Shown here in pieces: positions 7,198 to 15,821 of a stretch of DNA of 64,000 nt. The first letter of the stretch is position 1, and each line of letters begins with the position of its first letter. The notes below the pieces were generated by a model. It searched no databases. It was not told the origin of the DNA and saw only the letters and a program-made list of their open reading frames with translations. Both the position numbers and the translations under genes were made by a program. Origin of the DNA: Bifidobacterium felsineum (GTDB lineage: Bacteria > Actinomycetota > Actinomycetes > Actinomycetales > Bifidobacteriaceae); assembly GCF_002802915.1 (NCBI RefSeq), contig NZ_PEBJ01000001.1, positions 620,001 to 684,000 on the forward strand. Direction: 5' to 3'.

Positions 7198-8841
7198 ATG
7201 AGCGAAAGCGCGCGCAAAACTTATGAATCAGGCGCCGGCAACACCACCAGTGCCGCCAATGCACAACCCGGAACACCCAGCGGGGAGGAAAATCGCATCG
7301 ATTTGGGGTCTCTGTTCCCTGCGAAAGGTGATCCTCGCAGGCCTCCGGAATGGTTCGGGCGCGCACTACTCTACGTGGCCATAGCCATTGTGGTGTTCAG
7401 CTTCTGCTGGCGTTCCTGGGGCAGCATCTCCTATCTGGTACTTGATATCATCATCTCCCTGTTCATCGCGCTGGCCATCGAACCATTGGTACTGGCTTTG
7501 GTGGAACACGGCTGGAAGCGCGGCGTGGCTTCGGCTACAGGAATGGTCGGCCTTGCCATCATCATCTGCGTGCTGCTCACCCTGTTCGGCAACATGTTCG
7601 TCTCGCAGGTCATCGCCATGATCAGCGGCCTGCCGACCATGTATGAGCAGATCCGCGAATTCATCGGCCAATACAGCACGTTCGAACTGCCGGAGATCAA
7701 TAGCCTTGGTTCGGAGATACTCAATAACATCCAGACATCCTGGGTGACCGACTTTGCCGGCACCGCCATGAGCACGGTGAGCGGGCTGATGGGCTTCCTG
7801 CTGAATCTGATGACCGTGATTATGACCACGTATTACATTTCCGCAGCCGGTCCGAAACTGCGTCGTTCGTTCTGCCGTTGGCTCGCCCCCAATACGCAGC
7901 GTCGATTCCTGCTGGTCTGGACCGTGGCGCAGGACCAGATTTCGTCCTTCCTGTTCTCCCGCTCGATTCTGGCATTGATCAACGCGGCCTGCACTGCAAT
8001 CTTCCTTGAGGTGCTGCAAGTGCCGTACTGGCTGCCGCTGGCCCTGTTCTGCGGCGTCGTCTCCCAGTTCATTCCGACAGTGGGCACCTATATCGGCGGC
8101 GCTCTGCCGGTGCTGTTCGCCTGGGGCAATCGGGGATGGACGTATGCGCTCGCCGTGCTGGTGTTCATCATCATCTACCAGCAGATCGAGAACCTGATCC
8201 TTTCCCCGAGAATCTCCCAGCGCACGATGGATATCAATGCGGCGTTGGCCTTCCTCGCCGTGCTGGCGTTCGGTTCGCTGTTCGGAGCGCTTGGCGCATT
8301 CCTCGCCTTGCCGGTCACGGCCTCCATTCAGGTGATTTTCCGCGCCTACACCAGACGATATGAGTTGGTTGATTCCCCGCTGATGTATGACCCGGTGCCC
8401 GAAAAGAAATCCAAGATCGTGGAGGCCTCCGAGGCGTTCGGCGAACATGTGCTGCACCCAATCGGCGAGCACGTGCCACGCGCCGCCAAAGGCTCGACCA
8501 AGAAAGTGCCGATGGATGAGGAACTGCGCAGGCTGCAGCAGGAACTGTATGCCTTCGAGCAGGGAGGCCCGTTGCTGCCTGAGGATGATGATTCGGCGAC
8601 CGTGGCTATTCCGAAGCATGTGCTATCCGGCAGCGTTTCAGGTATGGTGAAGCCTGGTTTACGGGGTGCTGAGGAGCCTGACACCGGCAAACCTGAGGAA
8701 AGCGAAGTCGATCAGACCAAGGCGCTGCCAGCCACTGAATCGACTGACAATACAGACAACCATGCGAACGGAGCTGACGTGAGCAAATCGGACGAGGCGA
8801 AGCCCTCCTCCAACAGCAACCCGAGAGCGGGGTGGCGCTGA
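7198..8841 (+). CDS. AI-2E family (PerM/UPF0118) transporter
   Basis: The core (about residues 55-400 of 547) has seven or eight hydrophobic segments in the AI-2E exporter arrangement, including NLMTVIMTTYYISAAGPKLR and FIPTVGTYIGGALPVLFAWG. The family includes AI-2 exporters and Na+/H+ antiporters, so the substrate is uncertain. The N-terminal 45 residues and the C-terminal 130 residues are hydrophilic, acidic and low complexity. The ATG at 7198 follows GGGAG closely; the frame is open far upstream into the glycosyltransferase region, which I treat as antisense noise. The stop codon overlaps the next gene's ATG by one base, so the two are translationally coupled. Confidence 0.85.
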   Translation: MSESARKTYESGAGNTTSAANAQPGTPSGEENRIDLGSLFPAKGDPRRPPEWFGRALLYVAIAIVVFSFCWRSWGSISYLVLDIIISLFIALAIEPLVLALVEHGWKRGVASATGMVGLAIIICVLLTLFGNMFVSQVIAMISGLPTMYEQIREFIGQYSTFELPEINSLGSEILNNIQTSWVTDFAGTAMSTVSGLMGFLLNLMTVIMTTYYISAAGPKLRRSFCRWLAPNTQRRFLLVWTVAQDQISSFLFSRSILALINAACTAIFLEVLQVPYWLPLALFCGVVSQFIPTVGTYIGGALPVLFAWGNRGWTYALAVLVFIIIYQQIENLILSPRISQRTMDINAALAFLAVLAFGSLFGALGAFLALPVTASIQVIFRAYTRRYELVDSPLMYDPVPEKKSKIVEASEAFGEHVLHPIGEHVPRAAKGSTKKVPMDEELRRLQQELYAFEQGGPLLPEDDDSATVAIPKHVLSGSVSGMVKPGLRGAEEPDTGKPEESEVDQTKALPATESTDNTDNHANGADVSKSDEAKPSSNSNPRAGWR

Positions 8842-10064
8842 TGACGCTGCTCTCCGTGCTTGACGTGCTGCTGTTCATCGTGGGCGGTGCCGGCATGGTG
8901 TATCAGGGCGTATGCATTGTGATGTCCCTGTTCGCCAAGCCCGTGCGATTCCCCGACGCGCCGATGACCAATCGGTATGCCGTGCTGATCTCCGCAAGAA
9001 ACGAGGAGAACGTCATCGGCAATCTCATCGATTCGATTCACGCGCAGACCTACCCGTCCTCGCTGATCGACATCTGGCTGGTGGCCGACAACTGCACCGA
9101 TAACACCGCTGAGGTGGTCCGCGCCCGGGGCTGCCATGTGCTGGAGCGCCACAATATGGAGCAGATCGGCAAGGGGTATGCGCTGACCTATCTGCTGAAC
9201 CATATGTTGGAAACCGGTGTAGCCGACGATTACGCCGCTTACTTCGTGTTCGACGCCGACAACAAGCTCGACAAGCACTACTTCGAGGAGATGAACAAGG
9301 GCTTTAGCGCCGGATTCAAGATTCTGACCAGTTACCGCAACTCGGTGAACCTGGCTGATAACTGGGTGTCTTCCGGCTCCGCACTCTGGTTCATCCGCGA
9401 GTCGCGATTCCTTTCCAACTCCCGCATGATTCTGGGATCCTCATGCCATGTGGGTGGTACTGGATTCATGTTCTCCCGTGACGTCATGAAGCGCAACAGG
9501 GGATGGAAGTTCCACCTGTTGACCGAAGATCTTGAGTTCACGATGGATTCGATTCTGCACGGCGATCGCATCGGATACTGCGGTAACGCGATCCTTTACG
9601 ATGAGCAGCCGGTGACCTTCGCGCAAAGCTGGCGTCAGCGTCTGCGCTGGAGCAAAGGCTTCCTGCAGGTATTCCGCTACTATGGGCCCGCATTGCTCAA
9701 GCGTGCGGTGCGTGAACGTGATTTCTCCTGCATCGACTTCACACTGATGCTCTGCCCGTTCACCGTGCTCGGCGTGGTACGCATCATCATGGGTGCGTTG
9801 TTCGCGGCGTTCGGTTTTGTGAGCTGGACCAGCCAATGGCAATCCTTGGTGGGATGGTCGAACGGCATCATCACCTCCGTGCTTGGTCTGATGGCGCTCG
9901 CCGCCCTGACCATCATCGTTGAGCGCGACCAAATCGGTGCGTCCAACAAGGAGCTGCTCGCCTATGTGTTAAGCTTCCCGATTTACATGTTGAGCTACGT
10001 GCCGATTTCCTTCCAGGCCATCTTCGCCAAAGCCCAGTGGAAGCCGATTACGCATAAGGGATAG
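8841..10064 (+). CDS. Membrane family 2 glycosyltransferase
   Basis: A cellulose-synthase-like GT2 enzyme of 407 residues. An N-terminal TM is followed by YAVLISARNEENVIGNLIDS, the donor region VADNCTDNTAEVV, FDADNKLD (metal), and the processive-type SWRQRLRWSKGF motif (Q/RxxRW), then three or four C-terminal TM segments. This architecture fits polysaccharide synthesis at the membrane. The ATG overlaps the upstream stop (TGATG) and has GGGGTGG in front; a GTG three codons earlier is possible. Sequence after the stop (about 10074-10109) has a weak TTTTCGGC/GCCGGAAAA hairpin. Confidence 0.87.
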   Translation: MTLLSVLDVLLFIVGGAGMVYQGVCIVMSLFAKPVRFPDAPMTNRYAVLISARNEENVIGNLIDSIHAQTYPSSLIDIWLVADNCTDNTAEVVRARGCHVLERHNMEQIGKGYALTYLLNHMLETGVADDYAAYFVFDADNKLDKHYFEEMNKGFSAGFKILTSYRNSVNLADNWVSSGSALWFIRESRFLSNSRMILGSSCHVGGTGFMFSRDVMKRNRGWKFHLLTEDLEFTMDSILHGDRIGYCGNAILYDEQPVTFAQSWRQRLRWSKGFLQVFRYYGPALLKRAVRERDFSCIDFTLMLCPFTVLGVVRIIMGALFAAFGFVSWTSQWQSLVGWSNGIITSVLGLMALAALTIIVERDQIGASNKELLAYVLSFPIYMLSYVPISFQAIFAKAQWKPITHKG

Positions 10065-10165
10065 CAAGCGTTGTTTTTCGGCCTGACATCAGGTTCGGGC
10101 CGGAAAACGGCGGTGTCTTTTCGTCAAAGCTCGGCGTGCCCGCTCGCATAGGCTAGAGTGGATTT

Positions 10166-10978
10166 ATGAGCATAGACAACATGCAGGGGAATGTTGGGTT
10201 TTCGCCGAATCCCGGAGCTGCCGTGTCTATTCGCGGCCTTTTCAAACGCTTTGGCGGCAAGATCGCCGTCAATGGCTTATCGCTTGATATTCCAGTAGGT
10301 TCGTTCTATGGCCTTGTAGGCCCGAATGGTGCCGGCAAAACCACCACCCTCAATATGGTCACCGGATTATTGAAGCCGGATGCCGGCCTTGCCATGATTC
10401 TCGGGACTAATGTTTGGCAGGATATCAATGCCGCCAAACGCGTCATCGGAGTCATGCCGCAGCCCGATCAGATTTTCGACCGATTGACCGGACTGCAATT
10501 ACTCGTATACGCGGGCATGCTGCGTGGTATGAAATGCGCCGAGGCCACGGCCCGTGCACAGGATCTGCTTGCCGCATTCGATCTCAAAGCCGCGGCCAGC
10601 ACTATGGTCGCTGATTATTCGGCTGGCATGACCAAGAAGATCTGTTTGGCATCGGCTATGATTCATTCCCCGCGCATTCTGGTGTTGGACGAGCCGTTCG
10701 AATCCGTGGATCCGGTCTCCAGCGCCAACCTCAAAGACATTCTTATCGAATACGCTCAAACCGGCGGCACGGTGATTATTTCCTCGCATGTCATGGCCTT
10801 GGTGGAGAAGATGTGCACCCATGTGGCGGTGGTGAACAACGGTCAGGTGTGTGCCGCCGGCACGGTGGAACAAGTGGCGGCAGGCGAAGACCTGGAAGAC
10901 CGATTCCTACAGCTGGTGGGTGGGCGCCATGAAGCCGCGCATTTGTCTTGGCTGGACGGCGGAAAGGCCGGCTCATGA
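10166..10978 (+). CDS. ABC transporter ATP-binding protein
   Basis: A single nucleotide-binding domain of 270 residues. Walker A is GPNGAGKTTTLN, the Q loop is MPQPDQIFDRLTG, the Walker B region is ILVLDEPFESVDP, and the H loop is ISSHVM. The ABC signature reads YSAGMTKK, where LSGGQ is usual. This form is seen in ABC-2 export systems (DrrA/CcmA-like). Its stop overlaps the downstream permease start by four bases (ATGA), so the pair should make one exporter. The substrate is unknown. Confidence 0.88.
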   Translation: MSIDNMQGNVGFSPNPGAAVSIRGLFKRFGGKIAVNGLSLDIPVGSFYGLVGPNGAGKTTTLNMVTGLLKPDAGLAMILGTNVWQDINAAKRVIGVMPQPDQIFDRLTGLQLLVYAGMLRGMKCAEATARAQDLLAAFDLKAAASTMVADYSAGMTKKICLASAMIHSPRILVLDEPFESVDPVSSANLKDILIEYAQTGGTVIISSHVMALVEKMCTHVAVVNNGQVCAAGTVEQVAAGEDLEDRFLQLVGGRHEAAHLSWLDGGKAGS

Positions 10979-12639
10979 ACATCGCATTGACCATAGCGCG
11001 CTTGAGATGGGCGTTGACCTGGGCCACTTTGCGCAAATCCGTATGGCAGACTGTTGCGTATATTCTTGCGTTGATTGTTGCCGTGATCACGGTGGTGGGC
11101 ACGGCGATGGCCGCGTGGTCCATCGGCAGTTTGGATGGCATGCCAGCCGGTGGGGTTCTTCCGTCTGATTATGGAACGTTCGCCGTTACCCGAGGGTTCG
11201 TGGTCATTGCCGGTACCGTGATCATGCTAGCCACGATATTCACGCAATTCATGGTGTTCGGCGACGGTTCCAGTATGAGCCTCAAGAAATTCGCGTTGTA
11301 TGGCATCCCCGACCGCCAGCTGCAAGTCGGCCTACTGCTTTCCGGGATGTGTGGTCTGCCTGCCATCACCGGTATGCTCTCGTTCATGGTGTGGACGCTG
11401 TCCTACCGCCGTATGGGTGCTGCGGTCGTTATCACATCGCTGATATCGGCGATATTCGCTGTGTTCACCATCATTAGTCTGTCCAAATTGTTGTTCGCGC
11501 TGTTGGGGTCTCTGGTCACCTCGAAACGCGGCAAAGCCATGTTCTACATGGTCACCGTGTTGGGATTCGTGCTGCTGTGCCAACTGCCGAACATCATCGT
11601 GAACTCCGATGCCATACACGATGCCACACCTGACGAACGTGGTGCGGGGCTTCGTATTGTGGCTGATATTGCGAGTTGGACGCCGTTTGGAGCAGCGTTC
11701 CAGCTGCCATTCGATGCCGCACGAGCCAATCTGCCGGCATTGGCTGGTCATCTGCTGGTTCTGGCGGCCACTTGGACGGTATGTTTTGCGGGTTGCCTGT
11801 GGTGTTTGCATCATGAACGCCGGATTACGGGTGCCGCATCACGTACGATGACCATTGCTGGGCTTGGCGCGTTTCAACATATGCCGGATTCCGTTTCCGG
11901 AGCGGTATCGGCGCGACTGATCACCTACCTGAAGCGTGATCCGCGCCAAGCGATGCTGTTCGTCATGCCGCTGTTTTTCGTAGTGATTTTTGCGGTACAG
12001 GCGCATGGGGAGAGCCTGGCCATCTGGCCATCCCTGATTACTGCCGGGTGGTTGTTGGCTATCGCGGAAAGCAATGGAATCGCCTACGATGGGCGAGGAT
12101 TCACTATGGAGGCCATCGCCGGGGTCCCCGGCGTCAAAGACAGAATCGGCCGTGTGCGCATTTACGTGGGTATTGCACTGGTGTATCTGCTGGTTATGGG
12201 TTGCGCACTGCTCGCCATCACCGGAGACTGGACGCATCCTGTGCGGCGCACATTCGCCCTGCTGTTCTGGGCCTTGGGCATCGCCGTGGCCTTGTGTGGT
12301 ATCGGACTTGCGGAGGTGACCTCCACTGTGTTCCTCTACCCGGTGGCTTCCATGGATAAGCCGTTCTCCTCTCCACAAGGGCGTGCCGTGGCGCAAGGTT
12401 TCTTTCCCTTCATCTACCTGATTGGCACATTCGCACTGTTGCTCCCTACCGGTGTGGTTGCTTCGATACTGGCTATCGTCGGTGTAATCGGCTCTATGTT
12501 CTGGATATTGATTCCTGTTGCACTCGTCAATGGCATCGGCATGTTGGCGTTGGGGACTTGGCTGGGCGGTAAGCTGTTGGATGCGCGAATGCTATCGATT
12601 GTTGAGACTCTTGATTCATTCGCCTCACTTCAGCATTAA
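10975..12639 (+). CDS. ABC exporter membrane protein
   Basis: A 554-residue integral membrane protein with about twelve hydrophobic segments in two halves separated by a loop around residues 280-310. It overlaps the ATP-binding gene by four bases and has AAAGG before the ATG, so it is the permease of that pair. No family-specific motif is obvious. The TM pattern is compatible with an ABC-2 type exporter with fused halves. It could move a lipid, peptide or drug; nothing in the sequence decides which. Confidence 0.75.
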   Translation: MNIALTIARLRWALTWATLRKSVWQTVAYILALIVAVITVVGTAMAAWSIGSLDGMPAGGVLPSDYGTFAVTRGFVVIAGTVIMLATIFTQFMVFGDGSSMSLKKFALYGIPDRQLQVGLLLSGMCGLPAITGMLSFMVWTLSYRRMGAAVVITSLISAIFAVFTIISLSKLLFALLGSLVTSKRGKAMFYMVTVLGFVLLCQLPNIIVNSDAIHDATPDERGAGLRIVADIASWTPFGAAFQLPFDAARANLPALAGHLLVLAATWTVCFAGCLWCLHHERRITGAASRTMTIAGLGAFQHMPDSVSGAVSARLITYLKRDPRQAMLFVMPLFFVVIFAVQAHGESLAIWPSLITAGWLLAIAESNGIAYDGRGFTMEAIAGVPGVKDRIGRVRIYVGIALVYLLVMGCALLAITGDWTHPVRRTFALLFWALGIAVALCGIGLAEVTSTVFLYPVASMDKPFSSPQGRAVAQGFFPFIYLIGTFALLLPTGVVASILAIVGVIGSMFWILIPVALVNGIGMLALGTWLGGKLLDARMLSIVETLDSFASLQH

Positions 12640-12663
12640 CCGGCGCATCGGGAGAAACAAGGA

Positions 12664-14142
12664 ATGGTCGTGGCGAAGTCACAGAACAATGGGTGCACGT
12701 CAAGACGCAGCAGAGCCAGTCGGCGCGTCACGGTAGCGGTCTCCTCACTGCTTACCGTCGCATTATTCGCCGGGTATTGCGTTGCGGATATCGCCGACGT
12801 CGTTCCAGGCATGCTGACCATGAAACCGGTTCCCGATGTCACTTTCGCCAAGCCTGCTACCGCGAAAACCGGTGAAGCCATCGCCTCGCAGGTCGATCTT
12901 AATAAATCAATCAATACCGGCCAAGCTACAAGCCTTATGAACGAACTGCTTTCCGCTGAGGGGGTGGGACAGGACGTTTCAGTGATCATTCAGGACGCGC
13001 AAGGCCATACCGCTGCCGAGCATGAAGCGGATACGCCACGCGAACCGGCGTCCACGATGAAGACCCTGACTGCGCTGGCAGCTTCCGCCACGTTGAATAT
13101 GGCTTCCACACTCGATACGCAGACGTTCATCTCAACGGACGGCGAGAGCAATGTGGTGACGCTCAAAGGCAATGGCGACATGCTATTGTCCGCCGGAGCT
13201 TCCGATCTGAACCATATCAACGGTCGTGCCGGTCTTGCCACGTTGGCTCAGGCCACAGCCTCCGCACTCGCTCAGCGAGGCATTGATACCGTCGGACTCA
13301 ATTATGATGACACCCTATTCGGTGAGAATCGCATTCCTCGGGGGCTGTCTGACGGTGAATCGGTATTAGCGGATTACACGATGTACTACACGCCGGTGTC
13401 CTCGATGGCCATTGATGGTGGACGGCAATACTCTGATGTCTTCCCGGCACCAAGCAATCCTGACGATTCAGCCGGGTATCCCGAACTTTCCCAGCACACG
13501 GCAATTGACGTTGCACAACGATTCGCGCAGCTGCTGCAAGACAACGGCATCACGGTGAACGGCGATCCCGTCGCTGCCGCGGCTCCAAGCGGTACCAGTC
13601 CGGTGGCCTCGGTAAGCAGCGCGACGCTGTCCGAGATTCTCGCCTATACGTTGCGCCATTCGGACAATACATTGGCTGAAGAGTTCGGTCGTCTGACCGC
13701 GCTCGCCAAACAAAACGTGCCCAATAGTCCCGAAGGCGGCACGCAAGCGGTGCATGCAACTCTGCAAGCGCTTGGCATCGATACGACAGGGCTGACCATG
13801 GCGGATTGTTCGGGATTGTCAGATGGTTCGCAACTGACCGTGCGCACGTTGATATCGGTGCAACAGCGCAATCTGAAGACTGGCATTGGCGCGCCGGCTG
13901 CGGAGGGATTATCGATCACCGGTCTGATTGGCACTGCGGCAGACCGATACACCGACGATAAGGTTGCTGGCCTTATTCGTGTCAAAACAGGCAGTTTGGC
14001 GCATGTGACGTCCATGGCCGGCAATGTCTCCCGTCTGGGCGGGGGAGCGCTGGCTTTTGCAGTAGTGGTGAATAATCCTGATGATTATGAGGCCGCCCGC
14101 AATGCGATCAATAGTTTCATTACGAAACTCGCCGATTTGTGA
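12664..14142 (+). CDS. dacB: D-alanyl-D-alanine carboxypeptidase/endopeptidase (PBP4, S13)
   Basis: The protein trims or cleaves peptide cross-links in peptidoglycan outside the membrane. The three penicillin-binding motifs are present: the active-site SxxK in ASTMKTLTALAA, the SxN in LRHSDNTLAEEF, and KTG in RVKTGSLAHVTS. A single hydrophobic segment at about residues 20-42 acts as signal or anchor. At 492 residues it has the S13 length. The ATG at 12664 follows a purine-rich GGGAGAAACAAGGA. It is the first gene of the tilS-hpt-ftsH-fol cluster. Confidence 0.9.
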   Translation: MVVAKSQNNGCTSRRSRASRRVTVAVSSLLTVALFAGYCVADIADVVPGMLTMKPVPDVTFAKPATAKTGEAIASQVDLNKSINTGQATSLMNELLSAEGVGQDVSVIIQDAQGHTAAEHEADTPREPASTMKTLTALAASATLNMASTLDTQTFISTDGESNVVTLKGNGDMLLSAGASDLNHINGRAGLATLAQATASALAQRGIDTVGLNYDDTLFGENRIPRGLSDGESVLADYTMYYTPVSSMAIDGGRQYSDVFPAPSNPDDSAGYPELSQHTAIDVAQRFAQLLQDNGITVNGDPVAAAAPSGTSPVASVSSATLSEILAYTLRHSDNTLAEEFGRLTALAKQNVPNSPEGGTQAVHATLQALGIDTTGLTMADCSGLSDGSQLTVRTLISVQQRNLKTGIGAPAAEGLSITGLIGTAADRYTDDKVAGLIRVKTGSLAHVTSMAGNVSRLGGGALAFAVVVNNPDDYEAARNAINSFITKLADL

Positions 14143-14168
14143 TCGGTAGGGAATCAATAAGGACTGAT

Positions 14169-15275
14169 ATGGCGTATTCATCCCGGCTGCGGAAGGCCGT
14201 CGGCGCAGTGCGTGCCGCCTTGGCCGATATTGGTTTGGAGCGGCAGTCGCCGCAGTTTTCACAGCATGGTGAGCATAAGCCGCTGCCGGATGCACCCTTG
14301 GTGTTGGTCGCATGTTCGGGCGGACGGGATTCCATGGCTCTGGCTGCGGTGGCACAGATCGTATGTGCATCATTGGGGCTGCGTTGCGGTGCCGTTATCG
14401 TCGATCATCAATTGCAGGATGGTTCCGGTGCGGTGGCCGAGCGTGCGGCGGCAGGCTGCCGGAACCTCGGTCTTGATCCGGTGCTGGTTCGCCGTGCCGA
14501 TGTTCGTGATTCGGGCAAAGGGGTAGAGGCCGCGGCAAGAGAGGCGCGATACCGGGAATTATGCGCCGTTTCATGCGATGCGCATGCCGCTTGCGTATTG
14601 CTTGCCCATACGATGGATGATCAGGCGGAAACCGTGTTACTGGGGCTCTTACGTGGTTATGGACTGGATATGGTTGCTGGAATGCCCGCAACCACAGTGC
14701 GTGAGCAGGTGTTGTTCGTACGCCCGCTGCTCGACCTCACACGTGACGAGACCACAGGTATCTGCGAGGAGGACCTGCATCTGGCTTATTGGGATGACCC
14801 TACGAATGGAGATAGTGCTGAAGGACCGTTGCCGGGCAACTATCCGCTCCGCTCGCGCATCCGCCATGATTTGCTGCCGGCCATCGAACGGTTCACCGGC
14901 AGCGATGTCATTCGCCATCTGGCCGGCAATGCGCGTCTGATTCAGGCGGATAAGGCGTATCTTGATAGCCAGGCCGAACGCATTGCCGCCTGCAGCGTGA
15001 CCATCATCGGCGAGAATGACTCAGACCGTGGTGTAATTGTCGCGATTGACGCGAGAACATTGGGACGCGAGCCACGCGCGATGCGGCTTCGCGTAGTGGC
15101 GCATGCCTTGAACCAGGCCTCGGTGGAAGCCAGTGCGATTCAAATCGAAGCCATAGACCAATTGATGGTGAATTGGCATGGGCAGTCAGCTGTGAATCTT
15201 CCCAGAGGATATTCAGCGAACCGCAAGAAACACGTCATTCGCGTGTGCCAAGATAGAGCGCATGCGAATCGCTGA
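14169..15275 (+). CDS. tilS: tRNA(Ile)-lysidine synthase
   Basis: TilS converts C34 of the CAU-anticodon tRNA-Ile to lysidine with ATP and lysine, so that it reads AUA. The PP-loop SGGRDS sits at residues 50-55 (LVACSGGRDSMAL), followed by HTMDDQAETVLL and the PLL/SRIRH region. The ATG at 14169 has AAGGA upstream; a GTG at 14139 overlaps the dacB stop but lacks an SD. Length is 368 residues, a typical compact actinobacterial form without the long C-terminal domain. It overlaps hpt by 14 bases. Confidence 0.92.
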   Translation: MAYSSRLRKAVGAVRAALADIGLERQSPQFSQHGEHKPLPDAPLVLVACSGGRDSMALAAVAQIVCASLGLRCGAVIVDHQLQDGSGAVAERAAAGCRNLGLDPVLVRRADVRDSGKGVEAAAREARYRELCAVSCDAHAACVLLAHTMDDQAETVLLGLLRGYGLDMVAGMPATTVREQVLFVRPLLDLTRDETTGICEEDLHLAYWDDPTNGDSAEGPLPGNYPLRSRIRHDLLPAIERFTGSDVIRHLAGNARLIQADKAYLDSQAERIAACSVTIIGENDSDRGVIVAIDARTLGREPRAMRLRVVAHALNQASVEASAIQIEAIDQLMVNWHGQSAVNLPRGYSANRKKHVIRVCQDRAHANR

Positions 15276-15819
15276 CGTTAAGGAAGATATTGACCACGAG
15301 CTGGTCAGCAGAGAACAGATTGATGCCAAAATCCATGAGATGGCCGCGCTGGTAAGCGAGGACTATCGAGATAAGGATCCGCTGGTCGTCGCGGTGTTGA
15401 AGGGTGCCGTGAACACGTTGGTGGCATTCACTGAGGCCCTGAGCATCCCTGTGCAAATCGATTTTATGAGCTTGTCCAGCTACGGTGCCGGTACCAAGTC
15501 AAGCGGCACCGTGACGGTACGTCAGGATCTGTCTGCCGATGTTCGCGGCCGGCACATTCTTATCGTGGAAGATATTATCGATTCAGGACGTACGCTCGCA
15601 TGGCTCGTTGAGGAACTGAAACGTCGCGGCGCGGCCTCGGTGGAAGTGTTTGCACTGCTGAACAAGCCTTCCCGCCGAGAAGTCGACGTAGATGTGAAGT
15701 ACCCGGGATATGAAATCCCGGACGAATTCGTTGTGGGCTTCGGCCTCGACTATGACGAACGCTACCGCAACCTCGAATCGATCGCGGTGCTGAAGCCGTC
15801 CGTTTACCAAGGAGAATAA
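15262..15819 (+). CDS. hpt: Hypoxanthine phosphoribosyltransferase
   Basis: The enzyme salvages hypoxanthine and guanine with PRPP to make IMP and GMP. The PRPP-binding motif is ILIVEDIIDSGRTLAW, and the N-terminal VAVLKGAVNTLVAF and the DFMSLSSYG segment match the family. The 185-residue length is normal. The gene begins inside tilS, the usual actinobacterial arrangement, and the stop lies two bases before the ftsH ATG, so translation is coupled. Confidence 0.95.
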   Translation: MRIADVKEDIDHELVSREQIDAKIHEMAALVSEDYRDKDPLVVAVLKGAVNTLVAFTEALSIPVQIDFMSLSSYGAGTKSSGTVTVRQDLSADVRGRHILIVEDIIDSGRTLAWLVEELKRRGAASVEVFALLNKPSRREVDVDVKYPGYEIPDEFVVGFGLDYDERYRNLESIAVLKPSVYQGE

Positions 15820-15821
15820 GC

